64,000 bases of DNA from Diadophis punctatus similis (taxonomy: Eukaryota > Chordata > Lepidosauria > Squamata > Dipsadidae). This document shows, in pieces, positions 50,969 through 61,516 of the stretch (the stretch's first letter is position 1; each line of letters starts with the position of its first letter). The stretch covers positions 15,909,501 through 15,973,500 of the forward strand of contig JALIGW010000013.1 in assembly GCA_023053685.1 (NCBI GenBank). The letters run 5' to 3'. The notes under the pieces were generated by a model. The model worked only from the letters and a program-made list of their open reading frames with translations. It searched no databases and was not told where the DNA came from. The position numbers and the translations under genes are program-made.

Positions 50969-51338
50969 CAGGTAATCCTTGACTTACAACAATTCATTTA
51001 GTGACCATTTAAAGTCACAATGGCACTGAAAACAGTGACTTGTGCCTGTTTTTCACACTTACAACCATTGCAGCATCCCCTGTGATCAAAATGCAAACAC
51101 TTGGCAATTGATTCATGTTTATGACGGTTACAGTGTCCCGGGGTCGTGTGATCACCTTTTGTAACCTTCTGACAAGCAAAGTCAATGGGGAATCCAGATT
51201 CACTAAACAACCACGTTGCTAACTTAACACCTGCAGTGATTTACTTAACAACGGTGACAAGAAAGGTCCTAAAATAGGGCAAAGCTCACTTAACAAATGT
51301 CTTTGGCTCAGTTGTGATCGTAAGTCAAGGACTACCTG
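50969..51338. mobile_element. TA-flanked DNA transposon (CAGGTARTCCTTGAC)
   Basis: 370 bp with ends CAGGTAATCCTTGACTTAC and the inverse of GTAAGTCAAGGACTACCTG, TA on each side (50967-50968, 51339-51340). A second piece lies at 27000-27140. The family is common in snakes as I recall it. No coding capacity. Confidence 0.85.
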
Positions 51339-51340
51339 TA

Positions 51341-51862
51341 TTAAACATGAATCTATTTATATGTCTTTCTTAATCTATTGGTTCTTGCTACTTTTTTTTC
51401 TAATTTGCACAAGGACTTTTTTTATTAATGGCATAATCTATTACAAATTAATTAACTCATTTCAGTGTAAATCTCTTTCTGTTCAGTGTTGAAATATTCC
51501 TTTTTATTTAGAATAAAATGACAGTAGGATTTTCTAATTGGCTGTCAGCAGTGTCTATGATATCCTATAAATGCACAAAGTAATCTACCTCCATTCAAAT
51601 TAGAAGGAGGGAAATTCATTATCCACATACATCTTGATACTAAAATCATTCATGTGCAACGCTGTGCTACAATTGTAGATATGAATGTATATATTCCAGT
51701 TCAGCTTGAGTTGCATGAAACAAGATGATGAATGGGAATGGTTCCAGGTGATTTCCTACCTGTACTTGTGAAAAATGCATCCCACAATTTCATTGGGATA
51801 TAATTTTCTTTATTTGTTTGCTTGTATAGAACATTAATATCTCATCCTCAGGCTTAAAAATC
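51341..51862. other. Unique AT-rich DNA
   Basis: No gene recognised. Confidence 0.45.
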
Positions 51863-51870
51863 CTCTAGAG

Positions 51871-52349
51871 CAGTGATGGCAAAAAATTTTTTTGCTCGAG
51901 TGCCAAAAGGGTGTGTGTGTGCGTGCGTGATTGCATGCGTGCCCACACCCATAATGCAATGCCCTCCCCCCCACGCATGCATGCACAACCCCCCTCCTCC
52001 CCCCGCGCATGTGCGCAGATTTAACTGAAGCCTCCGGACTTCCGGTAGGCCCGTTGTGCCATTTTTTGCCCTCCCCAGGCTTCAGGAAAGCCTATGGAGC
52101 CTGTGGATGGCAAAAAATGGGCCCAACAGGCCTACCGGAAGTTTGGAAATGAACTTCCAATAGGCCTGTTGGGCCATTTTCCGCCCTCCTCAGGCTTCAG
52201 GAAAGCCTCCTGAAACCTGGGGAGGGTGAAAAATGGCACAACGGGCCTACCAGAAGTTCGGGAGCTGACATAGGGCAATGCCTCCTGTGCCCTCAGATAT
52301 GGCTACGGGTGCCACCTGTGGCACATGTGCCATAGGTTCGTCAACATGG
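51871..52349. mobile_element. hAT MITE, CAGTGATGGC family, with internal palindromes
   Basis: 479 bp from CAGTGATGGCAAAAAATTT to ATAGGTTCGTCAACATGG; flanks CTCTAGAG (51863-51870) and CTCTAGTG (52350-52357) match at 7/8. The middle has two successive inverted repeats built from GGCTTCAGGAAAGCC, GGCCCGTTGTGCC and TACCGGAAGT-type blocks. Confidence 0.87.
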
Positions 52350-52357
52350 CTCTAGTG

Positions 52358-52510
52358 CAATATACAATCAATATTAACAGTTCAAATCTAAGCAAGCTGA
52401 TTATAGCTGAGAATCAATAACAAAGAACAGATTTACTATTTTAGAAAAGGTTTGTGATATATCTATAATAATAGGTATCAGATAGGTAGATAGATGATAA
52501 AGATAGGTAG

Positions 52511-52567
<57 letters not shown>

Positions 52568-52689
52568 AGGGAGAGGGAGAGGGAGAGAGAGGGAGGGGGG
52601 ATATAGGTAGATAAATTAGAGATATAGATATAACATATAGATGACAAAGATAGAGAGATGAGAGAGAAATGAGAGAGAGAGGGAGAGAG
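52358..52689. repeat. (GT)n-(GA)n-(GGGAGA)n region
   Basis: GT units at about 52511-52532, GA units to about 52557, then GGGAGA hexamers to about 52600, and scattered GAGA to 52694. The left 150 bp are unique. Confidence 0.93.
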
Positions 52690-54070
52690 AGAGATTTTAT
52701 TGATTATGTCAATTAATCATATAAAATATATAAAAATATAAGAAAAATACAAAGAAAAACAAAGAAAACAATTGGACATTTTCATAATAAATCCTCACTG
52801 CTAGTTAATCCCAATCTGATCTAGATATTCTGGCCTCTTTATAATGGCCTTTGAAATGAAGAATGCAGTTTTACTAGTGAGTTGCATGAATGTTCCCCCA
52901 GTATTTTTTAAATTTTTAAATAAGGGTCTAAGCAAGTATCCCTTTGACTGAATACAGCTTGCAGTTAACAAGAATGTGTCCAATGTTTTCAATGGCTGGT
53001 ACTCCACATATGCTGTCTTTCTTCAAGTGGGATTCCATAAAACCTCCCATGTCTTACCATGGAGTCCAGTTGTTCAAATCAAGCTCTAGAAAAAAACACT
53101 TCTGAGATGCTGAGGCATCTAAATTGTTAAATATTATTCTAACTGAGAGGCTAATTTGTATTGAGCCACCCAGTTCAAAGGGTTTTTTTTTTTTTGCAAT
53201 TCATTATTTTTATTGCTTTAATGTATTGGAAAAGTCGAAAAACAAAAAATCAACCAGGAAAACAAAAACTGTACAAAAACAGCAGCTCAAAAACTCTATT
53301 TCTGAAAGTTAAAGGAAATAGTTCTTCCTGTACTCAAATAACTTCTGTATTCTAAAAGGAAATAACTAGCAGAAATTATATCGGCTGAACATCTCTCATG
53401 TTGCTTCTCACAACATCTCCAATTGGTCTTTTGAGGCATGGTATAAGAGTTCAAGACATTTCAGAGAAGTCCAAAGTGGTTAGTTATCTTGTGATTGTAG
53501 TTTTGTTTTAAGTCTGTTTTTTTATCTATTGGGCACTGTACTAATTCCAAACCCTGTAATAAATATTTCCCACTATGTTATCTTTCAGGATATCAATTGG
53601 GCTTGCTAGCCTGATTTAGAGGATTCTATTTAAAAAAAAAATTCAGGGAGTTCATAAAGGGTAGCATTTATTGAAGAACATTGTGAAAATGCAGAATTTA
53701 TTATTAATTTTTTTGACATATTTAAGTGCTGCAATATCATCTTGGGAAGCCACATCAATAACTCTTTGTTTGAAAGCTTCCTTGGCCTTTAGATCTGATT
53801 GGACTGGGAACTGGATGGATAATCCATATTGAGAGATGACATTTGAAAGTTGGGTGGCTCAAGTACACGTTATATTTTGTTCAATTGCTCTTCAAAACAG
53901 AATTTCGAGTGTCTATCTGGGTCCATTGATACAATCTTCAGCCAGTAATTGAATACTTTAATTACTAAGTGGCTTTGTATAGGAAGTATTCCCAACTCTG
54001 CCCTTACTACTGGGTTGGCATGGACTTATCCACCTACTTTCAAAAACAGATTGTATCTGTTCCAATAAGG
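52690..54070 (-). mobile_element. Possible old LINE remnant, unassigned
   Basis: On the minus strand the part at about 53680-54065 gives a broken frame with ELGILPIQSHLVIKVFNYWL and then KIVSMDPDRHSKFCFEEQ. This looks like decayed retroelement coding sequence, but I cannot name the family. The hAT element at 54079 sits inside it, since similar sequence seems to resume at 54360. The rest of the interval is AT-rich with nothing recognised. Confidence 0.35.
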
Positions 54071-54078
54071 GGGCATTT

Positions 54079-54351
54079 CAGGGGTGAAATGCTACTGGTT
54101 CGGGCTTACCGGTAGCAGCGGCCACCAGTGGTTCGGAGAACCGGTAGCGATGGCAGCATGAGGCTCCGCCTATCTGCCCGGATGCCACCATTTTCATTTT
54201 TTAACCCTCTGTGCATGTGCAAAGCCTTCTGCGCATGCACAGAGGGTGAAAAGCATGTGCGAAGGTGGCGCTCGCGCGAGCAAAGCAAAAGCATGTGCGC
54301 AAATCACGCAGCTTCTGAACCAGTAGGGAAGGTAAGTAGATTTCACCACTG
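54079..54351. mobile_element. hAT MITE, CAGGGGTGGGTT family
   Basis: 273 bp from CAGGGGTGAAATGCTACTGG to GATTTCACCACTG, perfect duplication GGGCATTT (54071-54078, 54352-54359). An internal hairpin pairs ACCCTCTGTGCATG (54204) with CATGCACAGAGGGT (ending 54247). Confidence 0.92.
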
Positions 54352-54359
54352 GGGCATTT

Positions 54360-55091
54360 ATATATCTTCCGCAATTCTGTGCCCTCTGTGATCCTTGGGA
54401 CTATATAACTTTGTGATTGAAATTGGAGAACTGGAGTAGTTGTGGTTGTTGAGCTGCCTTATGGTGTGAACATGAGCTGTAGCTCTTAAAGAACTCCTCT
54501 TAAAATGTGGGAACCAGCCACCTGTTTCTGTAAAACAAATCCCAAGTGTAGATAAGACTTAACTTGATCTATGCATTCATCTACAGGTATCATATAAACA
54601 TATTAAAATGAAGTATGATATCTCAAGAAAAATTAAAAGACAGTTATTAGACTAAAAAAACTTTTTAAAAAACCATCAGGCACAAGAGGAAGTCACTGAC
54701 ACATTAGTCACCCCAGAATAAGAAACTATTTTGCCATCCCCCTTACATAAATGGACTCTGTGAACTTTTATGAAATAGGACCCTATAGAAGTCAGATAAT
54801 GATAGCATTATTGAAAATAAAACACCTTAGTCACTCTCCTTTTCAAGTGCCTTACTAGAAAATTATTAAGCTGGTGTCTTTCACTGAACCCAAATGCCAA
54901 GGGCACCTTAAAGCAATCCTTTATGGTTGAGAAAGTGCTCTAGGTAAGGGTATGACTGAAAGATATATACTGATTTTAAAAGCTTGCAACAAATCAATTC
55001 ATAAGATGTAATCCTTTGGTAAACATTTAAAGATGGACTCTAAGACCCATGCTCTGGAAAGCAATAGGTAAGAAACTGGAGTGTAAATCTG
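54360..55091. other. Unidentified DNA
   Basis: No gene recognised. The first 150 bp may continue the LINE remnant left of the hAT element. Confidence 0.4.
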
Positions 55092-55099
55092 GAGTAGAC

Positions 55100-55399
55100 C
55101 AGGGGTGGGTTCTAACTTACCTCGCTGCTGGTTTGCTTCCTCCCACGCCTCATGGGCGCACCTCGTGGGCACGCCTCATGGGCGCACTTCATGGGCATGC
55201 CTCGTGGGTGCGTGCCCAAGCACAGTGCTGAAATTTTTTAAAAAATTCCCCCAAAAAAGCTGAAAACAAGATGGCGACGCATGCGCAGTGCCAGAAACTT
55301 GGCTTCTGCGCATGTGCAGAAAAAAAATCCAGAAAATAAATAAATAAAATAAATAAAAAGATGGGCGAACCGGTCCAAACCGGAAGGAACCCACCTCTG
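55100..55399. mobile_element. hAT MITE, CAGGGGTGGGTT family
   Basis: 300 bp from CAGGGGTGGGTTCTAAC to GGAACCCACCTCTG, perfect duplication GAGTAGAC (55092-55099, 55400-55407). About five degenerate tandem units of CCTCATGGGCGCA/CCTCGTGGGCACG type lie at 55140-55212, and a GCGCATG-bearing inverted pair further in. Confidence 0.92.
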
Positions 55400-55459
55400 G
55401 AGTAGACTATTCTAAACCCAAGAGCTGAAGTTCAGTTTTATCCTGGATTAGTGGGATAT

Positions 55460-55690
55460 GCTATATGCCTTTTAGTGGGTATTCTCTTTGGGTCCTGCTT
55501 ATTGACTTTAAAGCTCTACATAGCTTATGTCCAAGGCTCCTCTCCTTCAGAAGGATCTACCCATCTATGAAGGATCTACCCATCCATAAAGGATGCTCAT
55601 TGTTTCTGTTCTTTGGCAGATCAAGGAGACGTAGACCTGGAAACAAATTTTGCATTCTTTATTTTAATTTAAACATTATGCTCAAAAGAA
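55460..55690 (+). mobile_element. Decayed L2-type LINE fragment
   Basis: The translation VLLIDFKALHSLCPRLLSFR corresponds to VLITIFKALHGLGPGYLRDR of the intact copy, followed by decayed C-terminus. A GAAGGATCTACCCATC unit is tandemly repeated at 55548-55590. Confidence 0.6.
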
Positions 55691-56647
55691 TTTGAGATAA
55701 ACTATTTTTAAACATTATGAAACATCTATAAAATGTATATACCGATACTGTATTAGGAAACATGAACACAGAAATACATTTTTTTTCTGTGCATGGATTT
55801 CAAAAATTCTCATATTAATACGGAATCAAGGCAAAACAAATATAGGATTAGGGGAATGAGAAGCCACAATGGATAGATTTTTTTTCACACTGTAGATTAT
55901 TTGTTTTACATCTTTAGAATACCCTTTTCCTATATTCATATTACATGTATTTGGAAATGACCTCAAACCTTAAGAGAATTAGCAGGTCAGAAATATTTAA
56001 ACAGATAAATACATCTCTAGGAGCTCTTTGATCACATTTCTTAACACAAATTCACAATTCTGTAATCCAAAAATAGTAATACATGGGATAGTAATGCCAG
56101 AAATCCCAAGCAAATAAGGACAATCTTCAGATCAATGGTAAATTAACCTTTATTACTTCTCATTAATCTCTAGCATTTGATTTGCATTCATATCAACCCG
56201 TGTATTTCTGACACTTAAGATATTGTAGCCTATATTAGTGCTCACTTTGGGTTTAGCATCATTAACTGCGCATTGTGAAGGCCTTGCAAATCTCACATTT
56301 CTCTTGTCTCTCAGGCTTAAAAAACTCATTTAACACTAAGGTCTAATTAATTAACTAGATTTTTCTATATTTAATAGAGACTACCCGAAACCGCAAAGGA
56401 AACCAAGCTGAAATTTAATTCACAGAAAAAGACTATAATTGCACAGAACTCGATTCAAAATTTCTTCTAAATCTTATTTATTATTGGAGTTATATTATTA
56501 TAATTGCTATAAAAAGTATAAACATCTCTTGGTAATTTGTAAAAAGGAAGTATATATTCTTCTGTATTGGCAGTTTTGAACAAAATACGATACAGCTTTG
56601 GTTCTGTTCACAATAATATAAGGAGATTAAGGGGGACAAAATCATTC

Positions 56648-56653
<6 letters not shown>
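55691..56653. other. Unique AT-rich DNA
   Basis: No gene recognised. Confidence 0.5.

Positions 56654-56736
<83 letters not shown>
56654..56736. repeat. (CT)n-(CA)n compound microsatellite
   Basis: About 22 CT units then about 20 CA units. Confidence 0.98.
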
Positions 56737-56738
<2 letters not shown>

Positions 56739-57914
56739 CTCTTTTTATTTTGATACAAGGTGTGTGCATGTGTGTTTGCAAGTGCGTGCATTTTTCTAGG
56801 CTTGTAACTTTTTACAAAAAGTGCTTATATTTTCAGAGCAGAATTTTTTAAAAAATTGATTTCCATAGTGGTTAAAAATGGTACCAAAAATTATTTGGTT
56901 TATCTGCTACAACTTAGGAAGCAAAGAGACTGTGCAAAGTATAAATCTTGAGAGTGGAATCAAAAATCAAGTCATATAAGCTGATATTTTAATGAAAGTA
57001 TTAAAGATGTTTACTGAAAGCATTGATCTTTCTAGATCAGCAATTAATTTGTCAGTGAACATTGCATTCTTTTTCCTCAAAGAAGCTTCCAACAAGCAAT
57101 CACAAGTTATAAATCTCCTTTCTCATTACTTTTCTTCACTCAGTTTTAGTTCTTAAGATACCTGGTTCAGATGCTCTATCATAGATACAAGAATCGGTAA
57201 CCCTTAAATATTTGGTGATTCATTTTTTGTAAAACAATAATCACAGAATTAAAAACACATGCCTTTCATATTAAAATCCATAGCTTTCAGGGGAAAAAAT
57301 TGAAAACTAGTAAACTTCAGACATTGGTTTCAACCTTTCTACACTAGGGGCAAATTTGAAATTTTGAGACGTATTAGAAAGTAAAGCATTTGGACTAAAG
57401 CAAGCCAATGCTCATTTTCTGAGAATGTCACTGAGCTGTGTATGGGACAGGCATGGTTAGAGTACATGTTATAAATGAGACTAGTGTTTGTTTTACAGGA
57501 TGTAAGTAACCGCCATAAGTTGCTTGTTTTAACACTGTATGGGTGTATCATTGTACATGTGAAGCAGAGGAGAAAAAAGATTCCATTATCGTCTTAGAAA
57601 AATGTATGTTTATCTGCTTTTGTCCCCATGAATACAGAAAATTGAACTACTTAAAAACCACTATTTTTGGTTAAATTGGAATGGGAGGGAAGTTGGTTTC
57701 TGTCTTCCGAGATTTTAGGGACTTGGGAGTTTTAATTTTCATGTTTACTGCACATCTATGATCTCAGAGTCCGACTTCCTCTTTTCAGTGATTCCATTGG
57801 CTGGAGCTAAATTATTGGCATTCTGAGAAGCCAAAGATGCATTTGAACTGACTGACATAAAACTGAAAGTAAAACTTTTAAAATAAAGAAAGTTGATGGA
57901 ATGAACTTAGACCA
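56737..57914. other. Unique AT-rich DNA
   Basis: No gene recognised; no repeats from about 56850 to 57900. Confidence 0.45.
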
Positions 57915-57916
57915 TA

Positions 57917-58421
57917 CCATATTTTTGGAGTATAAGACGCACCTTTTTCCTCCCTAAAAGTGGCTGAAAATTTGGGTGCGTCTTATACTCTGAATGTAGC
58001 TTTTTTTTGGAGCTTTTTTTCCAGCCCTAACTAGGTGTTAACAATCTTCCCAGCTTGCAGGCTTTTTCATTGTTACTCTCTCTGAAGAATGTTTTTCCAG
58101 CCCTAAGTCTTTGCAGGGTTTTTTTCATTGCTCTATTTGCCCAGAATAAGTTTTTTTCTAGCCCTAACCAGGTGCTAACTATCTTCCCAGCTCTTACTGG
58201 CTTGCAGGCTCTTTCATTGTTACTCTCTCCAAAGAAGATTTTTTTAAGTCCTAACCAGGGGATAAAATAATGTGCTGAAGCTGACCAGACTAAGGATGCT
58301 AGCCAGATGAATAACTGGTAGGCAGATTTTTTTCCCCTATTTTCCTCCCCAAAAACTAAGGTGCATATGGAGTGTTTAAGACGCATACTCCGGTGCGTCT
58401 TATACACTTCGAAAAATATGG
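57917..58421. mobile_element. TA-flanked MITE (CCATATTTTTGGAGTATAAG)
   Basis: 505 bp, TA at 57915-57916 and 58422-58423. The left end CCATATTTTTGGAGTATAAG pairs with GAAAAATATGG at the right. GTATAAGACGCACC is followed by its inverse GGTGCGTCTTATAC, a subterminal hairpin. The body repeats TTTCATTGTTACTCTCTC two times. Longer, opposite-strand relative of 35625-35964. Confidence 0.87.
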
Positions 58422-58439
58422 TAAGTATTTAATTCGATG

Positions 58440-58795
58440 TTTGCCAAAGTGTTACATTCTGCGGTTTAAGTAAACCAGAAGACAGTGGTGGGGATACATG
58501 TAGGAGTGCCTAGTGACCGCAACATCAGGAAGAAGGAGACGAGAAACTGAGTACCTGGGGCTGAAGGAGGAACTGGACAAGATGTGGAAAGTAAACACCA
58601 AAATGATCCCAGTGATGGCAGAAACACTCATAAACTGGGGTTGTGGCTTCAACAGATTCCAGGCATCAGAGCTCTGTCCAAAAGAGTGCAGTACTAGGTA
58701 CAACTAAGACCTGCACAGAACTCTCAAACTCCCAGGCCTCTGGTAGAGGATCTGAGATTGACACAAACCACCCAGTAGTGTGAGAAGGGATATTA
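58440..58795 (+). mobile_element. R4/R2-like LINE, 3' end
   Basis: The frame from 58513 reads EYLGLKEELDKMWKVNTKMI then PVMAETL, matching the IEKYQDLK..I.R.W....VIPVV stretch after the endonuclease core of REL-type LINEs. A later frame gives RTLKLPGLW, the usual closing motif, at about 58712-58740. Frameshifts separate the two. A pentanucleotide array follows as the 3' tail. Confidence 0.65.
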
Positions 58796-58970
58796 TTATG
58801 TTACATTACATTACATTATGTTGTGTTGCATTGCGTTGCGTTGCGTTGCGTTGCGTTGCGTTGCATTACTATACTATACTATACTATACTATACTATACT
58901 ATACTATACTATACTATACTATACTATACTATACTATACTATACTATACTATACTATACTATACTATACT
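58796..58970. repeat. Graded pentanucleotide array
   Basis: 35 pentamers in one register: TTATG, TTACA x3, TTATG, TTGTG, TTGCA, TTGCG x6, TTGCA, TTACT, then ATACT x20. It sits directly at the 3' end of the LINE above. Confidence 0.97.
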
Positions 58971-59597
58971 ATAAATTTGAGATTATTGAACTTGAAATAC
59001 TTTTAGTCAAACCCATGGAAGAGAGCAGCATGCGATTAATTCAGTATGACATAAAGATGTTCAGCTCCATATATTTTACATATGTACAACTTTTTCAATA
59101 TTACCTATTAATAAATAGAAACTCAGCCTAGCTCCTAACATTTTCATAAACAAACTGATGATTGTCAGTTGGTTTGCATGCAATTTTTATATGCACTTTT
59201 TGCTTAATCTACATACCATCTTCCAAAGATAAAATTACATGGGGGAAAATACTCAACAAGAAATCCTTACTTATCTCAGTGAAAAGACTTTACAACAAAA
59301 CCAGAGGCTGTTTTAATGATTATCTCCATGAACTCAGTTTTGGCTGCTGAGACAATTCCAATGATAGGGCTGCAAATAGGAATTTAGAAATCCAGTAGTT
59401 TTCTTTTAGAAATAATGCTATAATAATCCCCTTTTCTAGTAGTTTTCAGGAAATACATAATTCAAGTTCATATTTCACATGGACAGGAAAATATGGCAAG
59501 ATAATTTAAATTGGACCATCCTATCTTTCTTGAAATCTTACTTTATGTGTACAGCATTATTTTCTCCCTTATACATTATATACATTTGCAAAAGGGG
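58971..59597. other. Unique AT-rich DNA
   Basis: No gene recognised. Confidence 0.5.
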
Positions 59598-61516
59598 GGA
59601 GCGAGGAACACTTACAAGGCAGAGCTGAGGAATTCGCTGAGTTTCTGTCGGATAAAGTCGCTCAGATTCGGTCAAACCTGGACTCTGGCTGGGCAGAGTC
59701 CATTGAGTTGACAGGGGCTAGTCCTAGTCCATCATTATGGGAAGAGTTTGGGCCTGTTTCTCCTGAGGATGTGGACAGGGCTGTGGGAGCGATGGGTACC
59801 TCCACCTGTTTATTGGACCTGTGCCCCTCCTGGCTGGTCTCGACCAGCAGGGAGGTGGCACGTGGCTGGATCCAGGCGGTGGTCACCGCTTCTTTGAGAG
59901 AGGGATCCATACCGCAGTCGTTAAAAGCTGCGGTGGTGCGACCCCTCCTGAAGAAGCCTTCCCTGGATCCAGCTGACTTGAAGAACTATCGTCCGGTCTC
60001 CAACTTACCTTTTTTAGGGAAAGTTGTGGAGAAGGTGGTGGTTACTCAGCTTCTGCAGCTCCTGGATGAAACAGATCATCTAGATCCTTACCAGTCGGGC
60101 TTCAGGCGCGGCTACAGTGCAGAAACTGCCTTGGTCGCTCTGATGGATGATCTCTGGCGGGCCCGGGATGGGGGGAACTCCTCCATCCTGGTGCTACTTG
60201 ACCTCTCAGCGGCTTTCGATACCATCGACCATGGTATCCTTCTGCATCGTCTCAGCGAGTTGGGAGTGGGAGGCACCGTTTTGCGGTGGTTCTCCTCTTA
60301 TCTTGCTGATAGGATGCAGTCGGTGCTGGCAGGGGGGCAGAGGTCGTCCCCTAGGCCCCTATCATGTGGGGTGCCTCAGGGGTCGGTTCTCTCGCCCATC
60401 CTGTTCAACATCTACATGAAACCGCTGGGTGAGATCATTCGCAGACATGGGGTGTGTTTCCATCAGTACGCTGATGACACCCAGCTGTACATCACCACCC
60501 CGTCTGACTTCAGTGAGGCAGTTGATGTAATGTGCCGGTGCCTGGACGACGTTAGGATCTGGATGGGGAGGAACAGACTCAGACTTAATCCCGACAAGAC
60601 TGAGTGGCTGTGGATATTGCCTCCTAAGGATCATGACAACTGCCCCTCCTTGTTCCTTGAGGGAGCGAAACTGACTCCCTCGGACCGGGTCCGCAACTTG
60701 GGGGTCCTCCTAGATCCACAGCTAAAATTGGACCATCATCTTTCTGCTGTGGCTAGGGGGGCCTTTGCACAGGTTCGCCTGGTGCACCAGTTGCGGCCAT
60801 ATTTGGAGAAGGAGGCTCTACTCACGGTCACTCATGCCCTTGTCACCTCTCGTTTGGACTACTGCAATGCGCTCTACATGGGGCTACCCTTGAAGAGTAT
60901 CCGGAGACTTCAGCTGGTGCAAAATGCGGCTGCGCGTGCTGTGGTGGGTGTGCCAAGGTACACCCACGTGACATCGATACTCCGCCAGCTGCATTGGTTG
61001 CCCATTGGTCTCCGGGTCCAATTCAAGGTGTTGATCACCATCTTTAAAGCCCTTCATGGCTTAGGACCAGGTTATCTACGGGACCGCATTCTGCCTCATA
61101 CTTCCCTCCGACCGGTTAGGGCCCACAGAGTTGGCCTCCTCCAGGTCCCGTCGGCCAAGCAATGCCGGCTGGCGGGCCCAAGGGGGAGAGCCTTCTCTGT
61201 GGCTGGCCCCGCTCTCTGGAACCAACTTCCACCAGAGATCCGAACTATCCCCACTCTGCTGGCCTTCCGAAAAGCCGTTAAGACATGGCTCTTCCTGCAG
61301 GCGGGGGGTAGAGCTTAATTCACTCGAGCTCACCCCCCAAGTATGTATGATGTTGAATGGTTGTTGATTTCTTATATTGTGTTTTAATTTTTATATTGTT
61401 TTAATTACTATTTTAGATTTTGGTTGTTCTTGTATTTTTCACTGATGTACGCCGCCCTGAGTCCTTAGGGAGTTGGGCGGCATATAAGAATTCCAAAATA
61501 AAATAAATAATAAATA
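59598..61516 (+). mobile_element. Young 5'-truncated L2-type LINE
   Basis: About 1.9 kb, much richer in GC than its surroundings. It carries an uninterrupted reverse-transcriptase frame. The 3' UTR ends in GCCGCCCTGAGTCCTTAGGG, then GGGCGGCATATAAGAATTC and an AAATAAATAA-type tail. The 5' end (UTR, endonuclease) is missing, as is usual for LINE copies. Fragments of related elements lie at 10231, 24480, 37060 and 55460. Confidence 0.92.
59600..61318 (+). CDS. L2-type LINE reverse transcriptase, open but N-truncated
   Basis: The frame is open from the truncation point to the TAA at 61316-61318 and has no true start codon; a TTG at 59708 is just an internal codon. Counting from 59708, NYRPVSNLPFLGK is at about 93-105, YQSGFRRGYSAETAL at 128-142, and LVLLDLSAAFDTIDH at 161-175 with the first catalytic Asp at 165. 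GVPQGSVLSPILFNIY follows at 221-236, and the active-site box YADD at 254-257. LNPDKTE, the thumb THALVTSRLDYCNALY and the C-terminal GPALWNQLPPEIR follow. In intact elements the enzyme copies its RNA at a nicked target site. YADDTQLY and DLSAAFDTIDH fit the L2 clade rather than CR1. No stop or frameshift over about 570 codons suggests recent insertion. Missing: the apurinic-like endonuclease. Confidence 0.9.
   Translation, partial: SEEHLQGRAEEFAEFLSDKVAQIRSNLDSGWAESIELTGASPSPSLWEEFGPVSPEDVDRAVGAMGTSTCLLDLCPSWLVSTSREVARGWIQAVVTASLREGSIPQSLKAAVVRPLLKKPSLDPADLKNYRPVSNLPFLGKVVEKVVVTQLLQLLDETDHLDPYQSGFRRGYSAETALVALMDDLWRARDGGNSSILVLLDLSAAFDTIDHGILLHRLSELGVGGTVLRWFSSYLADRMQSVLAGGQRSSPRPLSCGVPQGSVLSPILFNIYMKPLGEIIRRHGVCFHQYADDTQLYITTPSDFSEAVDVMCRCLDDVRIWMGRNRLRLNPDKTEWLWILPPKDHDNCPSLFLEGAKLTPSDRVRNLGVLLDPQLKLDHHLSAVARGAFAQVRLVHQLRPYLEKEALLTVTHALVTSRLDYCNALYMGLPLKSIRRLQLVQNAAARAVVGVPRYTHVTSILRQLHWLPIGLRVQFKVLITIFKALHGLGPGYLRDRILPHTSLRPVRAHRVGLLQVPSAKQCRLAGPRGRAFSVAGPALWNQLPPEIRTIPTLLAFRKAVKTWLFLQAGGRA

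Noticed and set aside
60147..61367. Extra ORFs overlapping the L2-type reverse transcriptase
   Set aside because: Shadow frames of the main coding frame; they show no motifs of their own.
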